Positions 35,589-45,215 of a DNA stretch of 64,000 bases are shown in pieces. Positions within the stretch are counted from its first letter, which is position 1. Every line of letters begins with the position of its first letter. Under the pieces are notes generated by a model. The model was not told the DNA's origin and ran no database searches. It saw only the letters and a program-made list of their open reading frames with translations. Position numbers and translations under genes: made by a program. Origin of the DNA: Thalassocella blandensis (GTDB lineage: Bacteria > Pseudomonadota > Gammaproteobacteria > Pseudomonadales > Cellvibrionaceae); NCBI GenBank assembly GCA_902141825.1, contig CABFPG010000011.1, positions 124,001-188,000 on the forward strand, written 5' to 3'.

Positions 35589-36172
35589 AATTGGCATCCC
35601 CTTCTAACGATGTATAAGAAGAGTCTAGCTGACGCAAAATTCCACACAAGATTTTTTGGTTATAGATATTCACTTTAAGCAGTATGGATTATTGATAGCA
35701 AGACTGATTCACTACAAAAAATACGCCGAACTTGAATCCTTTCCATTTTAAAATCGCGCTATGTCCATCAGATACTTTTTAAATATCCATGCTAACACAC
35801 TAATTTTTCGTGACTTTTTAACATTCAAAGAATTCTATTACCTATGGAAAACCTATGGTTACTTATCGGTAACCGGAAGGCACTTCCATACAAGGTTTAT
35901 ACGGCATCAGCATTCTAATTCTCAATCACTTTTATTGGCTTTGCAACACACATCAAATGAATTTTTAATAATTTTTTATGAAATTATTTTTGATTTTTTT
36001 AAAAACTTACACCTAAATTGGAAAGCCCCCAGAATTAGATAGCAATTCGTATTACCACAGAACTTTTAAGACGTTTTTAATATTAAACTTAAGTGGGTTT
36101 TTAGTAGACTTGGCAGGGAAGTGTTTTTTGATGAGAGCCACCGTTTTTCACGCCATTACATACAGCTGAAAC
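35589..36172. other. AT-rich gene-poor stretch
   Basis: The only frame of note is a 93-codon one at 35761-36042 with a Phe/His/Asn-rich product that looks like translated AT-rich spacer. It has no ribosome site and no recognisable domain. I do not call a gene here. Confidence 0.45.
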
Positions 36173-36208
36173 AAAAAAACCTCACAAATGACATTGTGAG
36201 GTTTTTTT
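36173..36208. terminator. Strong bidirectional terminator
   Basis: A 15-bp perfect stem (left arm ending CCTCACAA, right arm beginning TTGTGAGG) has a 6-nt loop, with A-run and T-run at its ends. It lies 30 bp past the stop of the minus-strand repeat protein gene. Confidence 0.9.
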
Positions 36209-36237
36209 CAAGAGCGTAAAAAATGTCAATGTGGTTT

Positions 36238-37029
36238 TTAGCGCTGATAATACTTCAAGTACTTTTTAGCGTAACTTTTCAATTTTGCATATTTTGCATT
36301 CTTTGCCATATCCTCTACAACGGGCTTATATTGTTCCTCCCGTGATCCAGCCAAGGCTTTTGTCATCCAGGCGATAGCATCCGTTTCTGTGCCATTTTGG
36401 GGTTCATGAGAAACCATAGCCTTAACTTTTTCAGCCAGCACACTTAACAAAAATGGATTATAAATATGCTTGTAATGAATTCGTTTGGCTGCCAATCGCA
36501 TCAACTCAAAGTCATCACTACGAAGCATATTTGCAAATCGGTTTATTTCAGCAGTTTCTTTTTCGTTGTACTTTTCAACTGAATTAATTATCGGATTCCA
36601 TTTTTTATACTGAGGGAAATTCGGCTGCGCCAGTTTTGCATATTTTTTCACTTTCGGCAGATCGTTCTCTTTCGCGACTTTTTCAACCGTTGCCAAGTAC
36701 TTGTCTTGGCCGGAAAAAGACAAAGCTTTTATGAGCCACGCCATCAAATCCATTTGATATTTATCAAGCTGTTCACCTTTCGCATGCAGCGCCAGCACTT
36801 CCTGTTCAATAGGGTCAAATATACGAGGATCATCCAGGCCCGCCCACTCCAGATTTTGCGCAGCCTCTTTCAACATGGTCGGCTTTCCGCTTTCAACCAA
36901 AGAAACATAATGCTGAATATCTGCTTGCCGAGAATACGATAGCTCACTTTCACCAACACTGGCAGTTTCTGCCTGTACTGTAAAAGCCACCAACATTCCG
37001 AATGCGAAAAACCAGTTTGTTAACTTCAT
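36238..37029 (-). CDS. Secreted two-fold helical repeat protein
   Basis: The start at the ATG at 37029 is fixed by AGGAG at 6 nt; an upstream ATG at 37077 has none. The 263-aa product has a signal peptide (NWFFAFGMLVAFTVQA). Its mature part consists of two related helical halves of about 120 residues. The motifs DLMAWLIKALSFSGQDKY and DAIAWMTKALAGSREEQY, and the endings PKVKKYAKL and AKLKSYAKKYL, match each other. It looks like a HEAT-type periplasmic protein. The function is unknown. It is the next gene after the aryl polyene operon on the same strand but has its own ribosome site and a 140-bp gap, so it may be a separate unit. Confidence 0.78.
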   Translation of the reverse strand: MKLTNWFFAFGMLVAFTVQAETASVGESELSYSRQADIQHYVSLVESGKPTMLKEAAQNLEWAGLDDPRIFDPIEQEVLALHAKGEQLDKYQMDLMAWLIKALSFSGQDKYLATVEKVAKENDLPKVKKYAKLAQPNFPQYKKWNPIINSVEKYNEKETAEINRFANMLRSDDFELMRLAAKRIHYKHIYNPFLLSVLAEKVKAMVSHEPQNGTETDAIAWMTKALAGSREEQYKPVVEDMAKNAKYAKLKSYAKKYLKYYQR

Positions 37030-37169
37030 TGTTTTCTCCTTTTTGATCGCTAAACCTAAAAACACGGGGTAAAACACGAGATATCTCGCGTTTGACTTTT
37101 CTATCTATGAGCTCAATATGAGTTTCGCGGGAAGTTTTTAAGCAATTGGTGTATCTGGTGCGGCTGAGC

Positions 37170-38396
37170 TTAAGCCCAGCGCTTAAAGATAAGAGAGGTG
37201 TTGATTCCACCAAAAGCAAAATTATTGCTCATCACATACTCACAATTTAAAGTTCTGGACTCGCCAACAATATAATCTAACTCGGCACATTCGGGGTCCA
37301 GATTAGACAGGTTGACGGTTGGATGGAACCAATCTTCATTCATCATCTGAATCGCCGTCCAGGCCTCCAAAGCGCCACAGGCACCCAGAGTGTGGCCGGT
37401 GTAGCTTTTAAAAGCACTGATTGGAATGTGCGGGCCAAACACATTGTGTGTGGCTTGAGTCTCAGCCACATCGCCTCTGGCTGTAGCGGTTCCATGAGCA
37501 CTGACATAACCAATCGCTTTTGCGTCCAATTCAGCATCCTGTAAAGCCAGTGCCATCGCAATTTGCATGGTGTCACTTTCCGGCTGAGTCACATGGGCAC
37601 CATCTGAATTAGTGCCAAAACCCACAACTTCTGCGTAGATCTTTGCGCCTCGCGCTTGTGCGTGCTCCAACTCTTCCAGAATCAGCGTACCGGCACCCTC
37701 ACCGATGACCAAACCATCCCGGTTCACATCAAACGGACGAGGACTGAGGTGTGGAGTGGTGTTAGCCGTGCTGGTGGCAAACAGAGTATCGAATACTGCC
37801 GCTTCAGTGGCACATAGCTCTTCGGCACCACCGGCAATCATCAAAGCCTGCTTCCCGTTTTTAATTGTTTCATAAGCGTAACCTATGCCCTGGCTACCCG
37901 AAGTGCAGGCACTGGATGTCGTGATCACTCGGCCTCGCAAGCCAAAATAAACACCGATATTGACCGGAGCCGTGTGTGCCATCATCCGAATATACGAAGT
38001 CCCCGACAAACCATCCGTCGTGTTGTTAACCAGCATGCTGGCAAACTCCCCCACCGCTGTTGGCGAGCCAGCTGAAGAACCAAACGAAACACCCATGCGC
38101 CCATCCTTGATCGAGGGATCATCAAGCAGGCCAGCGTCACTTAACGCCTGCTCCGCAGAACAGGTCGCCATGATGGCAATCCTTCCCATGGAACGAGTTA
38201 CCTTGCGATTGAAGTGCTTAGGGGCTTTAAAATTAGCTACAGGACCACCCAGTTTGGTATTTAGACCATCGTATTTTTCCCACTCTTCCATGTACTGAAT
38301 GCCAGTTTTAAGCTCGCGTAAATTTGCCGACACTTCTTCCCAGCTTGAACCAATAGGAGAAATCCCAGACATCCCCGTTACCACTACACGCTTCAT
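37170..38396 (-). CDS. apeR: Aryl polyene ketosynthase ApeR-like
   Basis: A 408-aa FabB/FabF-type beta-ketoacyl-ACP synthase with a complete active site: Cys164 in TTSSACTSGS, His301 in SAHGTAT and His335 in TGHTLGA, with Lys330 conserved. It should condense an ACP-bound chain with malonyl-ACP. In aryl polyene clusters the last gene, apeR, is such a synthase and takes part in chain initiation or elongation. It overlaps the ketoreductase gene by one base (TAATG). It is the last gene of the pigment operon. Confidence 0.9.
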   Translation of the reverse strand: MKRVVVTGMSGISPIGSSWEEVSANLRELKTGIQYMEEWEKYDGLNTKLGGPVANFKAPKHFNRKVTRSMGRIAIMATCSAEQALSDAGLLDDPSIKDGRMGVSFGSSAGSPTAVGEFASMLVNNTTDGLSGTSYIRMMAHTAPVNIGVYFGLRGRVITTSSACTSGSQGIGYAYETIKNGKQALMIAGGAEELCATEAAVFDTLFATSTANTTPHLSPRPFDVNRDGLVIGEGAGTLILEELEHAQARGAKIYAEVVGFGTNSDGAHVTQPESDTMQIAMALALQDAELDAKAIGYVSAHGTATARGDVAETQATHNVFGPHIPISAFKSYTGHTLGACGALEAWTAIQMMNEDWFHPTVNLSNLDPECAELDYIVGESRTLNCEYVMSNNFAFGGINTSLIFKRWA

Positions 38397-39121
38397 TAAA
38401 ACATCCCACCATTCACAGAAATAACTTGTCGCGTAATATACGCAGCCTCGTCCGACATCAGAAAATTAACCGTTCCCGCGACTTCTTCGGCTTTACCCAA
38501 ACGCTGAGCCGGAATCATTTTCAAGGCTTCCTCCACCGGCGCATCTTCAGTCATTTCTGTTTCAATTAAACCTGGAGCCACACAATTGACCGTAATATGA
38601 CGCTTGGCGAGTTCAACCGCCAAGGCTTTTGTTGCTCCGATTATTCCCGCTTTCGAAGCACTGTAATTCACCTGACCGCGATTCCCCATTACTCCGGAAA
38701 CGGAAGCGATAGTAACTACTCGGCCCGCTTTACGGCGACGAATCATTGGCATAATAACCGGGTGCAACACATTGTAAAAACCGTCGAGATTTGTGTGAAT
38801 CACTTTGTCCCATTGCTCGCCCGTAATTGCAGGGAACGCATTGTCATGCGCAACTCCCGCGTTACACACAACACCGTAATATGCACCGTGCTGTTCAATA
38901 TCCTCTTCCAACAGTTTTGCGCACGCTTCACGATCGGCAACGTCAAATTGCAAAATTCGTGCATCTCGCCCCAAGTAGTGAATTTCTGCTTTTACTTTTT
39001 CTGCCTCTTCGATACGAGACCGACAATGCAAGACCAGATTATATCCGGCCTTGGCTAATGCGATTGCACAGGCTTTGCCTATGCCTCTGCTCGAACCGGT
39101 GACTAAAATTGTCTCCGCCAT
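38396..39121 (-). CDS. apeQ: Aryl polyene ketoreductase ApeQ-like
   Basis: A 241-aa short-chain dehydrogenase of the FabG type. It has the cofactor motif TGSSRGIG (8-15), CNAGV (87-91), and the catalytic triad with Ser140 or Ser142, Tyr153 and Lys157 (YSASK). It should reduce the beta-keto group of the growing ACP-bound chain with NADPH. The start has GAGGA at 7 nt. The gene stands between the ApeP-like dehydratase and the ApeR-like synthase, the usual order for aryl polyene clusters. Confidence 0.91.
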   Translation of the reverse strand: MAETILVTGSSRGIGKACAIALAKAGYNLVLHCRSRIEEAEKVKAEIHYLGRDARILQFDVADREACAKLLEEDIEQHGAYYGVVCNAGVAHDNAFPAITGEQWDKVIHTNLDGFYNVLHPVIMPMIRRRKAGRVVTIASVSGVMGNRGQVNYSASKAGIIGATKALAVELAKRHITVNCVAPGLIETEMTEDAPVEEALKMIPAQRLGKAEEVAGTVNFLMSDEAAYITRQVISVNGGMF

Positions 39122-39126
39122 TACTA

Positions 39127-39582
39127 CTATCCTCGACTTAAAAATTCTTCGGGGTTTGAAGGTTGAAACACATTGAGATTTGCTTTGGCAACGAGACCCT
39201 CAGACTCAATTTCGCAATCAAAGGCGCCCAACCCATTCTCCCCTAACACAACTTCTTCTACTTTAATTCTAAGTACACTGCCGACAGGAAAAAATGCCTG
39301 ATTTACAGTGTATTTACGCGTACCCAACAAAAACCCCAGCTTTACTTCACCCTGAGTTTTCAGTTCACGCAATCCAGCTAATGCGGAAATAGTCTGCGCC
39401 ATGTATTCAATACCAAGCCAACTGGGCACACCCTCAGGCAACATGTATAAGTTGTCGCTGTGGATATGCGCCTCTGCGATCAACCAGTCATCACCAGCAT
39501 CCACCACACGATGCAACAAACACATAGCCCCTTGATGTGGTACCAGACTGTCAATCGCCAGGTTCTGTAAATTTTCTATCAT
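39127..39582 (-). CDS. apeP: Aryl polyene dehydratase ApeP-like (hotdog fold)
   Basis: A 151-aa hotdog-fold protein of the FabA/FabZ-like group. His16 in PHQGAMCLLHRV and Glu59 in WLGIEYMAQT are placed like catalytic residues of the family. It should take water off the beta-hydroxy chain to form one of the conjugated double bonds of the polyene, together with the ApeI-like dehydratase encoded upstream. The gene is spaced 5 bp from its neighbours on each side, which fits coupled translation within the operon. Confidence 0.88.
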   Translation of the reverse strand: MIENLQNLAIDSLVPHQGAMCLLHRVVDAGDDWLIAEAHIHSDNLYMLPEGVPSWLGIEYMAQTISALAGLRELKTQGEVKLGFLLGTRKYTVNQAFFPVGSVLRIKVEEVVLGENGLGAFDCEIESEGLVAKANLNVFQPSNPEEFLSRG

Positions 39583-39587
39583 ATGCT

Positions 39588-40796
39588 TTATTCGTTCACA
39601 CCCAGCACTAACGCTATATTGTTCCCGCCAAAGGCAAAGGAATTACTCAGCGCATAGTGTAACGGGGAAGCAGATCGTTCGCCTTGATTCACTAACGAAA
39701 TCGGAGATAATTCCGAGTCTAAATCACCGTCTCCCATTTGCGGTGGCAATAATACATGATCCTCAGGCTGATTCAGTGTTAACCAGCAAAAACCCGCTTC
39801 AAGCGCACCCGCAGCACCCAGTGTATGACCGGTTAACGCTTTGGTAGAACTACAAGGCGTTGCAGATCCGAACAAGGTGTGTACAGCCAGGCTTTCCATT
39901 TGATCGTTTTGCCGGGTCGCAGTGCCATGTAAATTGATATAGCCGATATCGGACGGACTCAATTCAGCCTCCTCCAACGCCCGCTGCATTGCCCTCAAGG
40001 CACCGTCTGCCGTGGGGTCTGGGGCCGATATATGATGGGCGTCTGAAGTTTCACCAGCGCCAGCCAGGGTTACTTTGTGTGGCCCTTCAGGCTCCAAAGA
40101 ACTCATCACAAATAGACAGGCGCCCTCGCCAATATTTATTCCTTTTCTCTCCGCTTTAAAAGGCACACACGGCTCATCACTGACAGACTCCAGCGCCATA
40201 AACCCGTTAACAGTCAGATGGCAAAGCGAGTCTGCCCCGCCACAAATTACCGCATCACAAATATCCAGCGCCAGCAGGCGCCGGGCACTGGCAAGCGCTT
40301 TCGCTCCCGAAGAACACGCGGTAGAAATAGTTTGCACAGGCCCTGTTAAATGTAATTGCCTCGCAATAAATTCGGATGGAGCACCAATTTCCTGTTGCGC
40401 ATAATCGTAGCCAGTCGGTAAGTCTCCCTGCTTGTGCAACGCCTCAATGGCTGATTCCGCCTCAGCAATGCCTGAGGTGCTACTACCGAGCACAACGCCA
40501 ATTCGATGCGCGGGAAAGACACTCAAATGTCGGTCTATTTGGGCTTGGATCTGCGCCAAAGCCGCTAAAATAATTTGATTGTTGCGACTGTGGAGCTTGT
40601 TATCCGCAGATTCAATTTCGGGCAACGGATCATCTACCATGCCCAGGGGAACAGATTTACCAGGAGAGTATCGTTCGCTGGTTACTAAAAAATTCTTATC
40701 TGCGGAAAACAGTTCGCTGGCAATTTGCTCTGTTGTTTTTCCTAAAGAGCACACCATCCCGGGCTTATGCAGGTAAAAAGGTTTGTGTTTTATCAC
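39588..40796 (-). CDS. apeO: Aryl polyene ketosynthase ApeO-like
   Basis: A 402-aa beta-ketoacyl synthase with Cys161 in ISTACSSGAK, His in NLHGTAT and His in TGHTLGA. It is clearly diverged from the ApeR-like synthase. In the aryl polyene pathway ApeO pairs with the chain-length factor ApeC as the elongating enzyme. The start is a GTG at 40796 that overlaps the stop of the ApeN-like gene (GTGA) and has AGGTG at about 8 nt, so the unusual start is well supported. Confidence 0.9.
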   Translation of the reverse strand: MIKHKPFYLHKPGMVCSLGKTTEQIASELFSADKNFLVTSERYSPGKSVPLGMVDDPLPEIESADNKLHSRNNQIILAALAQIQAQIDRHLSVFPAHRIGVVLGSSTSGIAEAESAIEALHKQGDLPTGYDYAQQEIGAPSEFIARQLHLTGPVQTISTACSSGAKALASARRLLALDICDAVICGGADSLCHLTVNGFMALESVSDEPCVPFKAERKGINIGEGACLFVMSSLEPEGPHKVTLAGAGETSDAHHISAPDPTADGALRAMQRALEEAELSPSDIGYINLHGTATRQNDQMESLAVHTLFGSATPCSSTKALTGHTLGAAGALEAGFCWLTLNQPEDHVLLPPQMGDGDLDSELSPISLVNQGERSASPLHYALSNSFAFGGNNIALVLGVNE

Positions 40797-41404
40797 AAGA
40801 ATTTCACCTCTATCGGTTTTATGGTTATTGTCAAACCTGCGTTTGGATAGGTTAAGGCAATGGTATCATTCCATTGTGGCGATTCCGATGAAAAATTCGC
40901 CTGTACCATCGCTGTTTTACTGTATAACAATTGGCGGACGCCGGACTCTTTCCGCAGGTGCCAGGGTTCCACGTACTGAGCTGCTTGTAACGCTTCAGGC
41001 CAAAACACAAATTGTATAAACCCCAGCAACTGTAACAGGGGTACATCGTCTGGCAGCATGTCCGATTTTTCGACCTTAACCTCCCCGGCGACAGATTGCA
41101 GACTAAACAACCGCTGTCCGAGTGCACTCACGCCAACAATCAAGAACTGTCCATCTTTGATCGTAGTGAGTGTCATAAACTGCTGCGTTTGGGGTAGAGA
41201 GTCGACACTGTTTTTTGCAGACGATTGTGACGTTCCGTTTTGTACCACCTCAACCGTCTGTACAACATAGATCTCACGCATACCATTAGCATGTTTCACA
41301 ATTGGCAAGCCATGATTCTGTCCACGCAGCCAGGCACACGACACTGTACTGAAGAGGACCGCCACCCATATCAACGCTCGCATTGGCCTAAAATATCTAA
41401 GCAT
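40793..41404 (-). CDS. apeN: DUF3261 lipoprotein ApeN-like
   Basis: The start is set at the ATG at 41404, six bases after the upstream stop; a longer form from 41425 would overlap that gene. The 203-aa product has a signal segment with a lipobox-like TVSC and a beta-rich periplasmic domain (for example ALGQRLFSLQSVAGEVKVE). It corresponds to the DUF3261-type lipoprotein found in aryl polyene clusters, which probably helps to move the pigment lipid to the outer membrane with the LolA-like ApeL and the exporter ApeM. The identification rests mainly on position and general features. Confidence 0.78.
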   Translation of the reverse strand: MLRYFRPMRALIWVAVLFSTVSCAWLRGQNHGLPIVKHANGMREIYVVQTVEVVQNGTSQSSAKNSVDSLPQTQQFMTLTTIKDGQFLIVGVSALGQRLFSLQSVAGEVKVEKSDMLPDDVPLLQLLGFIQFVFWPEALQAAQYVEPWHLRKESGVRQLLYSKTAMVQANFSSESPQWNDTIALTYPNAGLTITIKPIEVKFL

Positions 41405-41409
41405 GTCAA

Positions 41410-42462
41410 TCAAGGCAACTGGCACTGTAAAATCGTATGAGAGATGCCAACATCGCGGTGAACATGACTCACTTGTAAGCCCGCTTTTTGTACCAGAGCG
41501 ACCATTTCTTCAAAGCCATACATCTTACTATTCCCATTCGCCATTGCGGTAAAATACACAGAAGTTGCGGCAATAGAATAAGAGGCAGCAGGAAATCTTT
41601 GGTTGTCCCAGAAGGTTTCCATTATATATATCTGGGTAGCCGGTGAAATTTGTTTAGCGATAATCGCCAGGATATGTACTATTTCATCGGGAGAAAAACA
41701 ATCCAAGAATTGACTTAACCAAATCACGTCAGTCTGCGGCACAGAAAAATCCTGCTGCAATACGTTCACGGCCTGAAAATTAACTTGCGCAAGCTTTCCA
41801 GCCTGTTCAATGTTCTCCCTCGCAACTTTCAACTGCACGGGTAGATCAAGGATAGTGACATTGACTTCAGTTGACTTTTCACAACATTTCAACGCCCATT
41901 TTCCGGTGTTGCCACCGATATCGACAATCGTTTGAGGGTTCGTGCGAAAGACAATTTCCAGCGCCATCGGGAAAGAATCATCCGAATAAAAGTGATCGAA
42001 CTCAAACCAGGATTGCTTTGCTTGATCTGGCAATAATGATAAGCCTTCATAAATCGTATCCCATTGCCCAAGCTCTTTAAGACCAACAGGCTTCCCTTGT
42101 TCAATGCAGGCATCCAGATGAAACAAGCCCTTGTAACAGACATCCTGAATAAAGTTAAAATTTGCTTTTGTCATTTTATCGTGAAGTAAGAAATGCGCGA
42201 TTTTTGTAATCTGATATTTCTCTTCTTCCAGCACAACAACATCGGCACACAGGGCCATTTCCAACAATACTTTTAAGCCATATTCACTTACCGCTGTTGC
42301 ATTTTTTAATTCATCAAGGCTCAAACCACCTTTGTTTTCCGCTATTTTTTCCAGTACACCAAATTTCAGCAAACAATGCACCACTTGAAAAAGTACTGGA
42401 GAAAAAGCAATTTTCTGGGCTTCATTTTTGGCTTCCAAAGCACTTATATTTTTGTTATTCAT
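41410..42462 (-). CDS. SAM-dependent methyltransferase of the aryl polyene cluster
   Basis: A 350-aa class I methyltransferase of the plant-COMT-like type. It has a dimerisation helical domain (about 10-110, with a winged-helix look) and a Rossmann domain with motif I VDIGGNTGKW (180-189) and ILDLPVQ downstream. It should transfer a methyl group from S-adenosylmethionine to the aryl head group, where known aryl polyenes carry C-methyl or O-methyl groups. Sequence alone does not decide between C- and O-methylation. The gene is separated from the exporter gene by 210 bp full of tandem repeats. Confidence 0.85.
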   Translation of the reverse strand: MNNKNISALEAKNEAQKIAFSPVLFQVVHCLLKFGVLEKIAENKGGLSLDELKNATAVSEYGLKVLLEMALCADVVVLEEEKYQITKIAHFLLHDKMTKANFNFIQDVCYKGLFHLDACIEQGKPVGLKELGQWDTIYEGLSLLPDQAKQSWFEFDHFYSDDSFPMALEIVFRTNPQTIVDIGGNTGKWALKCCEKSTEVNVTILDLPVQLKVARENIEQAGKLAQVNFQAVNVLQQDFSVPQTDVIWLSQFLDCFSPDEIVHILAIIAKQISPATQIYIMETFWDNQRFPAASYSIAATSVYFTAMANGNSKMYGFEEMVALVQKAGLQVSHVHRDVGISHTILQCQLP

Positions 42463-42479
42463 AAATTATCCAAAGGTTC

Positions 42480-42536
42480 TTTCAGTTTTTCCAAGTTATT
42501 TCAGTTTTTCCAAGCTATTTCAGTTTTCCTGGGTTT
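42480..42536. repeat. Three tandem copies of a degenerate 19-bp unit
   Basis: TTTCAGTTTTTCCAAGTTA (42480-42498) is followed by a copy with one change, TTTCAGTTTTTCCAAGCTA (42499-42517), and a diverged third (42518-42536). It lies between the methyltransferase start and the exporter stop inside the operon. Confidence 0.87.
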
Positions 42537-42567
42537 TTTCTAGGATATCCAAGGATCTTTTATTTCC

Positions 42568-42607
42568 TTTCAATTCTTTTCAATTCCTTTCAATGTTTTT
42601 CAAAGTT
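42568..42607. repeat. Four tandem copies of a degenerate 10-bp unit
   Basis: TTTCAATTCT, TTTCAATTCC, TTTCAATGTT and TTTCAAAGTT follow one another exactly in phase. The array is in the same gap as the 19-bp repeat. A 10-bp period equals one DNA turn, so the T-runs are in helical phase and could bend the DNA. Confidence 0.82.
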
Positions 42608-42671
42608 CTTTTAATTTTTCTTGATATTCACTTAAGTTTGTTCAACATATTGCCAAGATGTCACAGTAATT

Positions 42672-45215
42672 TTAGGGGCCTACAGCTGTGGCGTCATGTG
42701 AGTCTGAGCGGGCTGAAAATAAAAGCCAGGCCAAGAGCCAGGTTATGAGAATGCCGGGTAAAACCACTATTCCAAAACTGTACAAAACTGGCGTTTGGCT
42801 TAGAGACAAAAGCCCAAAGGCAAACACCGTAGTAATCGACGAAAGCGTCACGGCTTGCAGCGCATGCCCCTGTGCATGACTTTCCTGAAGAAATATACCG
42901 ATATCAAGCCCGACACCGAGCAACAGCATGAATCCTAAAACAGAAAACAGATTTAACGGAATACTTAATATCGCCATCAGACCTAATACCGAGACAGACC
43001 CCAGTACGACAGGCGCAAGCACCATAAAAGCATTCATGCCATAGCGAACACACAGCATTCCTATCACCATTAAATAGGCGAAGGTTGCGACAAAAATCAT
43101 TTCCTGACGATATTTCTTTAGTAAAGTTGAAATAAAACTCACTTTATCCACATAGAAACTTTGTTGTTGAATCCCCAGCTGTTGCGGAAGTTGGCTCAGA
43201 ATATTTGATGATTGCACGCCCTCCAGCCTCACCACAGAGACAAACGCCGTATGCTCTGAGTCCTGCAATTTGCCAAGATAAAGATTATCGAATGCTGAAT
43301 TTTTTAAATCCACAGCGATATCGTCTAGCGCCAGCACTGTATGTTCAGCAGCATCAAAGGTTTGTCGAATATTTTCAATAACGGATGCGTCCAGCTCTAA
43401 GCGATCACTGAGCACCGATAAAGCGGATACGTCATTAAGCTCTTCTGATATCGACGTGGATTCGTTTTTATTTGGCTTCGTGCGCGCTCCATAAATAGCC
43501 AGCTGCTGAAGCAGATAATTGTCTCGTTGCTCCTGCACTGTCGGCACCAACGCTGAAATACAGTAAAAAGCACTTAACGCCTCGTCTTGCCGCAGCTGGT
43601 CAAGTGCCGTACACAAAGCTTTTTCTGCACTCAGCAGGTTCTGCTGATCCTCTGCGTGTACAACAAAATATTGCCCCGTCGATCTATTTCCCGTAATTGT
43701 TCGAACCTTTTGCTCTTGCTGTATGAGAGATTTAGGAGACGTATTTAATAATCGGATATCATCTTCAAACTGAATATCCTTAAATGTTAATACCGCCAGG
43801 CAAAACACCGTTATCGTACTTATCACCATCAGGTTCTTCGCTAAATCTCTATTAGCCAATAGTCTGAAAAATGTAGGAATCAGAGAGGGGGTATCTTCTC
43901 TGCCTGAAGCCAACCGGAACTGACCTAGACCTTTCGATAAAACCAACGGCAACAGCAACACAACGGTTAACCACACTGCCAGTAAACCGACGACAGAAAA
44001 CAACGCCATTTGCCGCAAGCCGGGAAAAGGCGTCAACCATTGTGCCCCGTAAGCCAATACACTGGAAACCAGACCGATACATATGGCGGGTGTTATACGG
44101 TTAATCGCAATCTTTGAACTAATGTAACGTTGTCTGGCGCTGAAAAAGTGAAAGCAATAATCTACAGAAACGCCTATCAAACTCGCTCCAAACGCCAGCG
44201 TCACCAAATGAACACGCTCAAACAACAACAGACAAAAAGCCAGAGCGCAAAGACATCCCACTGAAATGGCCAACAAGGTTAGCACTAGCGGAACAAAGGA
44301 ACGATACGTCAAAATAAATAACAACAGCACCGCCAATAAAGAGCCAAAGCCAATCGTAGACATTTCCCTCCTGGCTTGAGCTTCACCAGCTGCGGCATGA
44401 AACACTAATCCGGCACGTAACAAGCCCTGCCCCGTCATATGTAGCGGACTTTCAAGTTCCTGCAAAAATGCCAATAGCTGCTTTCGACGCTCACCTGAAA
44501 AAACATCACCGGTAAATTTTAGCCACACCAGGCGATAATAATGCCCTTCAAATTGATAAGTCATTCCTTTTTGCTTGAGTGCTAGATTTTCGCCTACACC
44601 ATCAGATGCAAATCGATTGATTACCCACTGACTGAATAACGCAAAAGGATCTTCATTAAAGCCAAGCTCTCGCTTTAATGGTACAGGACTAAAAAGATCT
44701 TGTATGGTGTGATCAATCAAACCATTTATCGCATTGTTAGGCATTGAACCGGAATGCCCAACATCCTGCGGACGACCAATCAAGCCAATACCTTTTAGCT
44801 GCTTCTCTTGTGCATTTGTCAGTAGGTTATAGCGATACTCGCTTAGCGTTTGCACTAAGAGATCATGGGATTTTCTAGCATCGACCGACGTGCTAACGGT
44901 AAGATCAAACTCACGTTGTCGGTCCAACAATTTCTGAACAAACTCGCTGTATCTGGTCTCGTATTCGTCTGACCCAACTTCCACCAAGTACAAAATACTA
45001 TTGCTAAGCGTTTCACTTGTTTTACTTTCAACCACTTCCTGTAAAGGAAAACGGTGCTCCTCTGGCAATAACCTGAGGATATTACTTTCAAAACGATCAA
45101 CGTCGCTGATAATTAAATGATTTACAACCAATGTAATCGCAGCAAGAATAACCAATAACCACAGACACGCCAGGCCACCTCGAAATTGCTCCAAGCACTG
45201 TACGATTTTATTCAT
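42672..45215 (-). CDS. apeM: MMPL/RND-type exporter ApeM-like
   Basis: The start is the ATG at 45215, which overlaps the upstream stop as TGATG; a TTG one codon earlier is unlikely. The 847-aa protein has the RND/MMPL layout: one N-terminal helix, a large periplasmic domain, five helices (for example SIGFGSLLAVLLLFILTYRS), a second helix and periplasmic domain, and five more helices (ending PGILITWLLAWLLF). The gene in this position in aryl polyene clusters is thought to move the polyene lipid out of the inner membrane. The Gly-containing motif IGVSVDYCFHFF and a second GVGLDIGIFL carry the Asp residues typical of proton-driven family members. Confidence 0.9.
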   Translation of the reverse strand: MNKIVQCLEQFRGGLACLWLLVILAAITLVVNHLIISDVDRFESNILRLLPEEHRFPLQEVVESKTSETLSNSILYLVEVGSDEYETRYSEFVQKLLDRQREFDLTVSTSVDARKSHDLLVQTLSEYRYNLLTNAQEKQLKGIGLIGRPQDVGHSGSMPNNAINGLIDHTIQDLFSPVPLKRELGFNEDPFALFSQWVINRFASDGVGENLALKQKGMTYQFEGHYYRLVWLKFTGDVFSGERRKQLLAFLQELESPLHMTGQGLLRAGLVFHAAAGEAQARREMSTIGFGSLLAVLLLFILTYRSFVPLVLTLLAISVGCLCALAFCLLLFERVHLVTLAFGASLIGVSVDYCFHFFSARQRYISSKIAINRITPAICIGLVSSVLAYGAQWLTPFPGLRQMALFSVVGLLAVWLTVVLLLPLVLSKGLGQFRLASGREDTPSLIPTFFRLLANRDLAKNLMVISTITVFCLAVLTFKDIQFEDDIRLLNTSPKSLIQQEQKVRTITGNRSTGQYFVVHAEDQQNLLSAEKALCTALDQLRQDEALSAFYCISALVPTVQEQRDNYLLQQLAIYGARTKPNKNESTSISEELNDVSALSVLSDRLELDASVIENIRQTFDAAEHTVLALDDIAVDLKNSAFDNLYLGKLQDSEHTAFVSVVRLEGVQSSNILSQLPQQLGIQQQSFYVDKVSFISTLLKKYRQEMIFVATFAYLMVIGMLCVRYGMNAFMVLAPVVLGSVSVLGLMAILSIPLNLFSVLGFMLLLGVGLDIGIFLQESHAQGHALQAVTLSSITTVFAFGLLSLSQTPVLYSFGIVVLPGILITWLLAWLLFSARSDSHDATAVGP

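Noticed and set aside
35761-36042. 93-codon plus-strand frame
   Set aside because: The composition is that of translated AT-rich spacer (Phe, His, Asn, Ile). There is no ribosome site and no recognisable fold.
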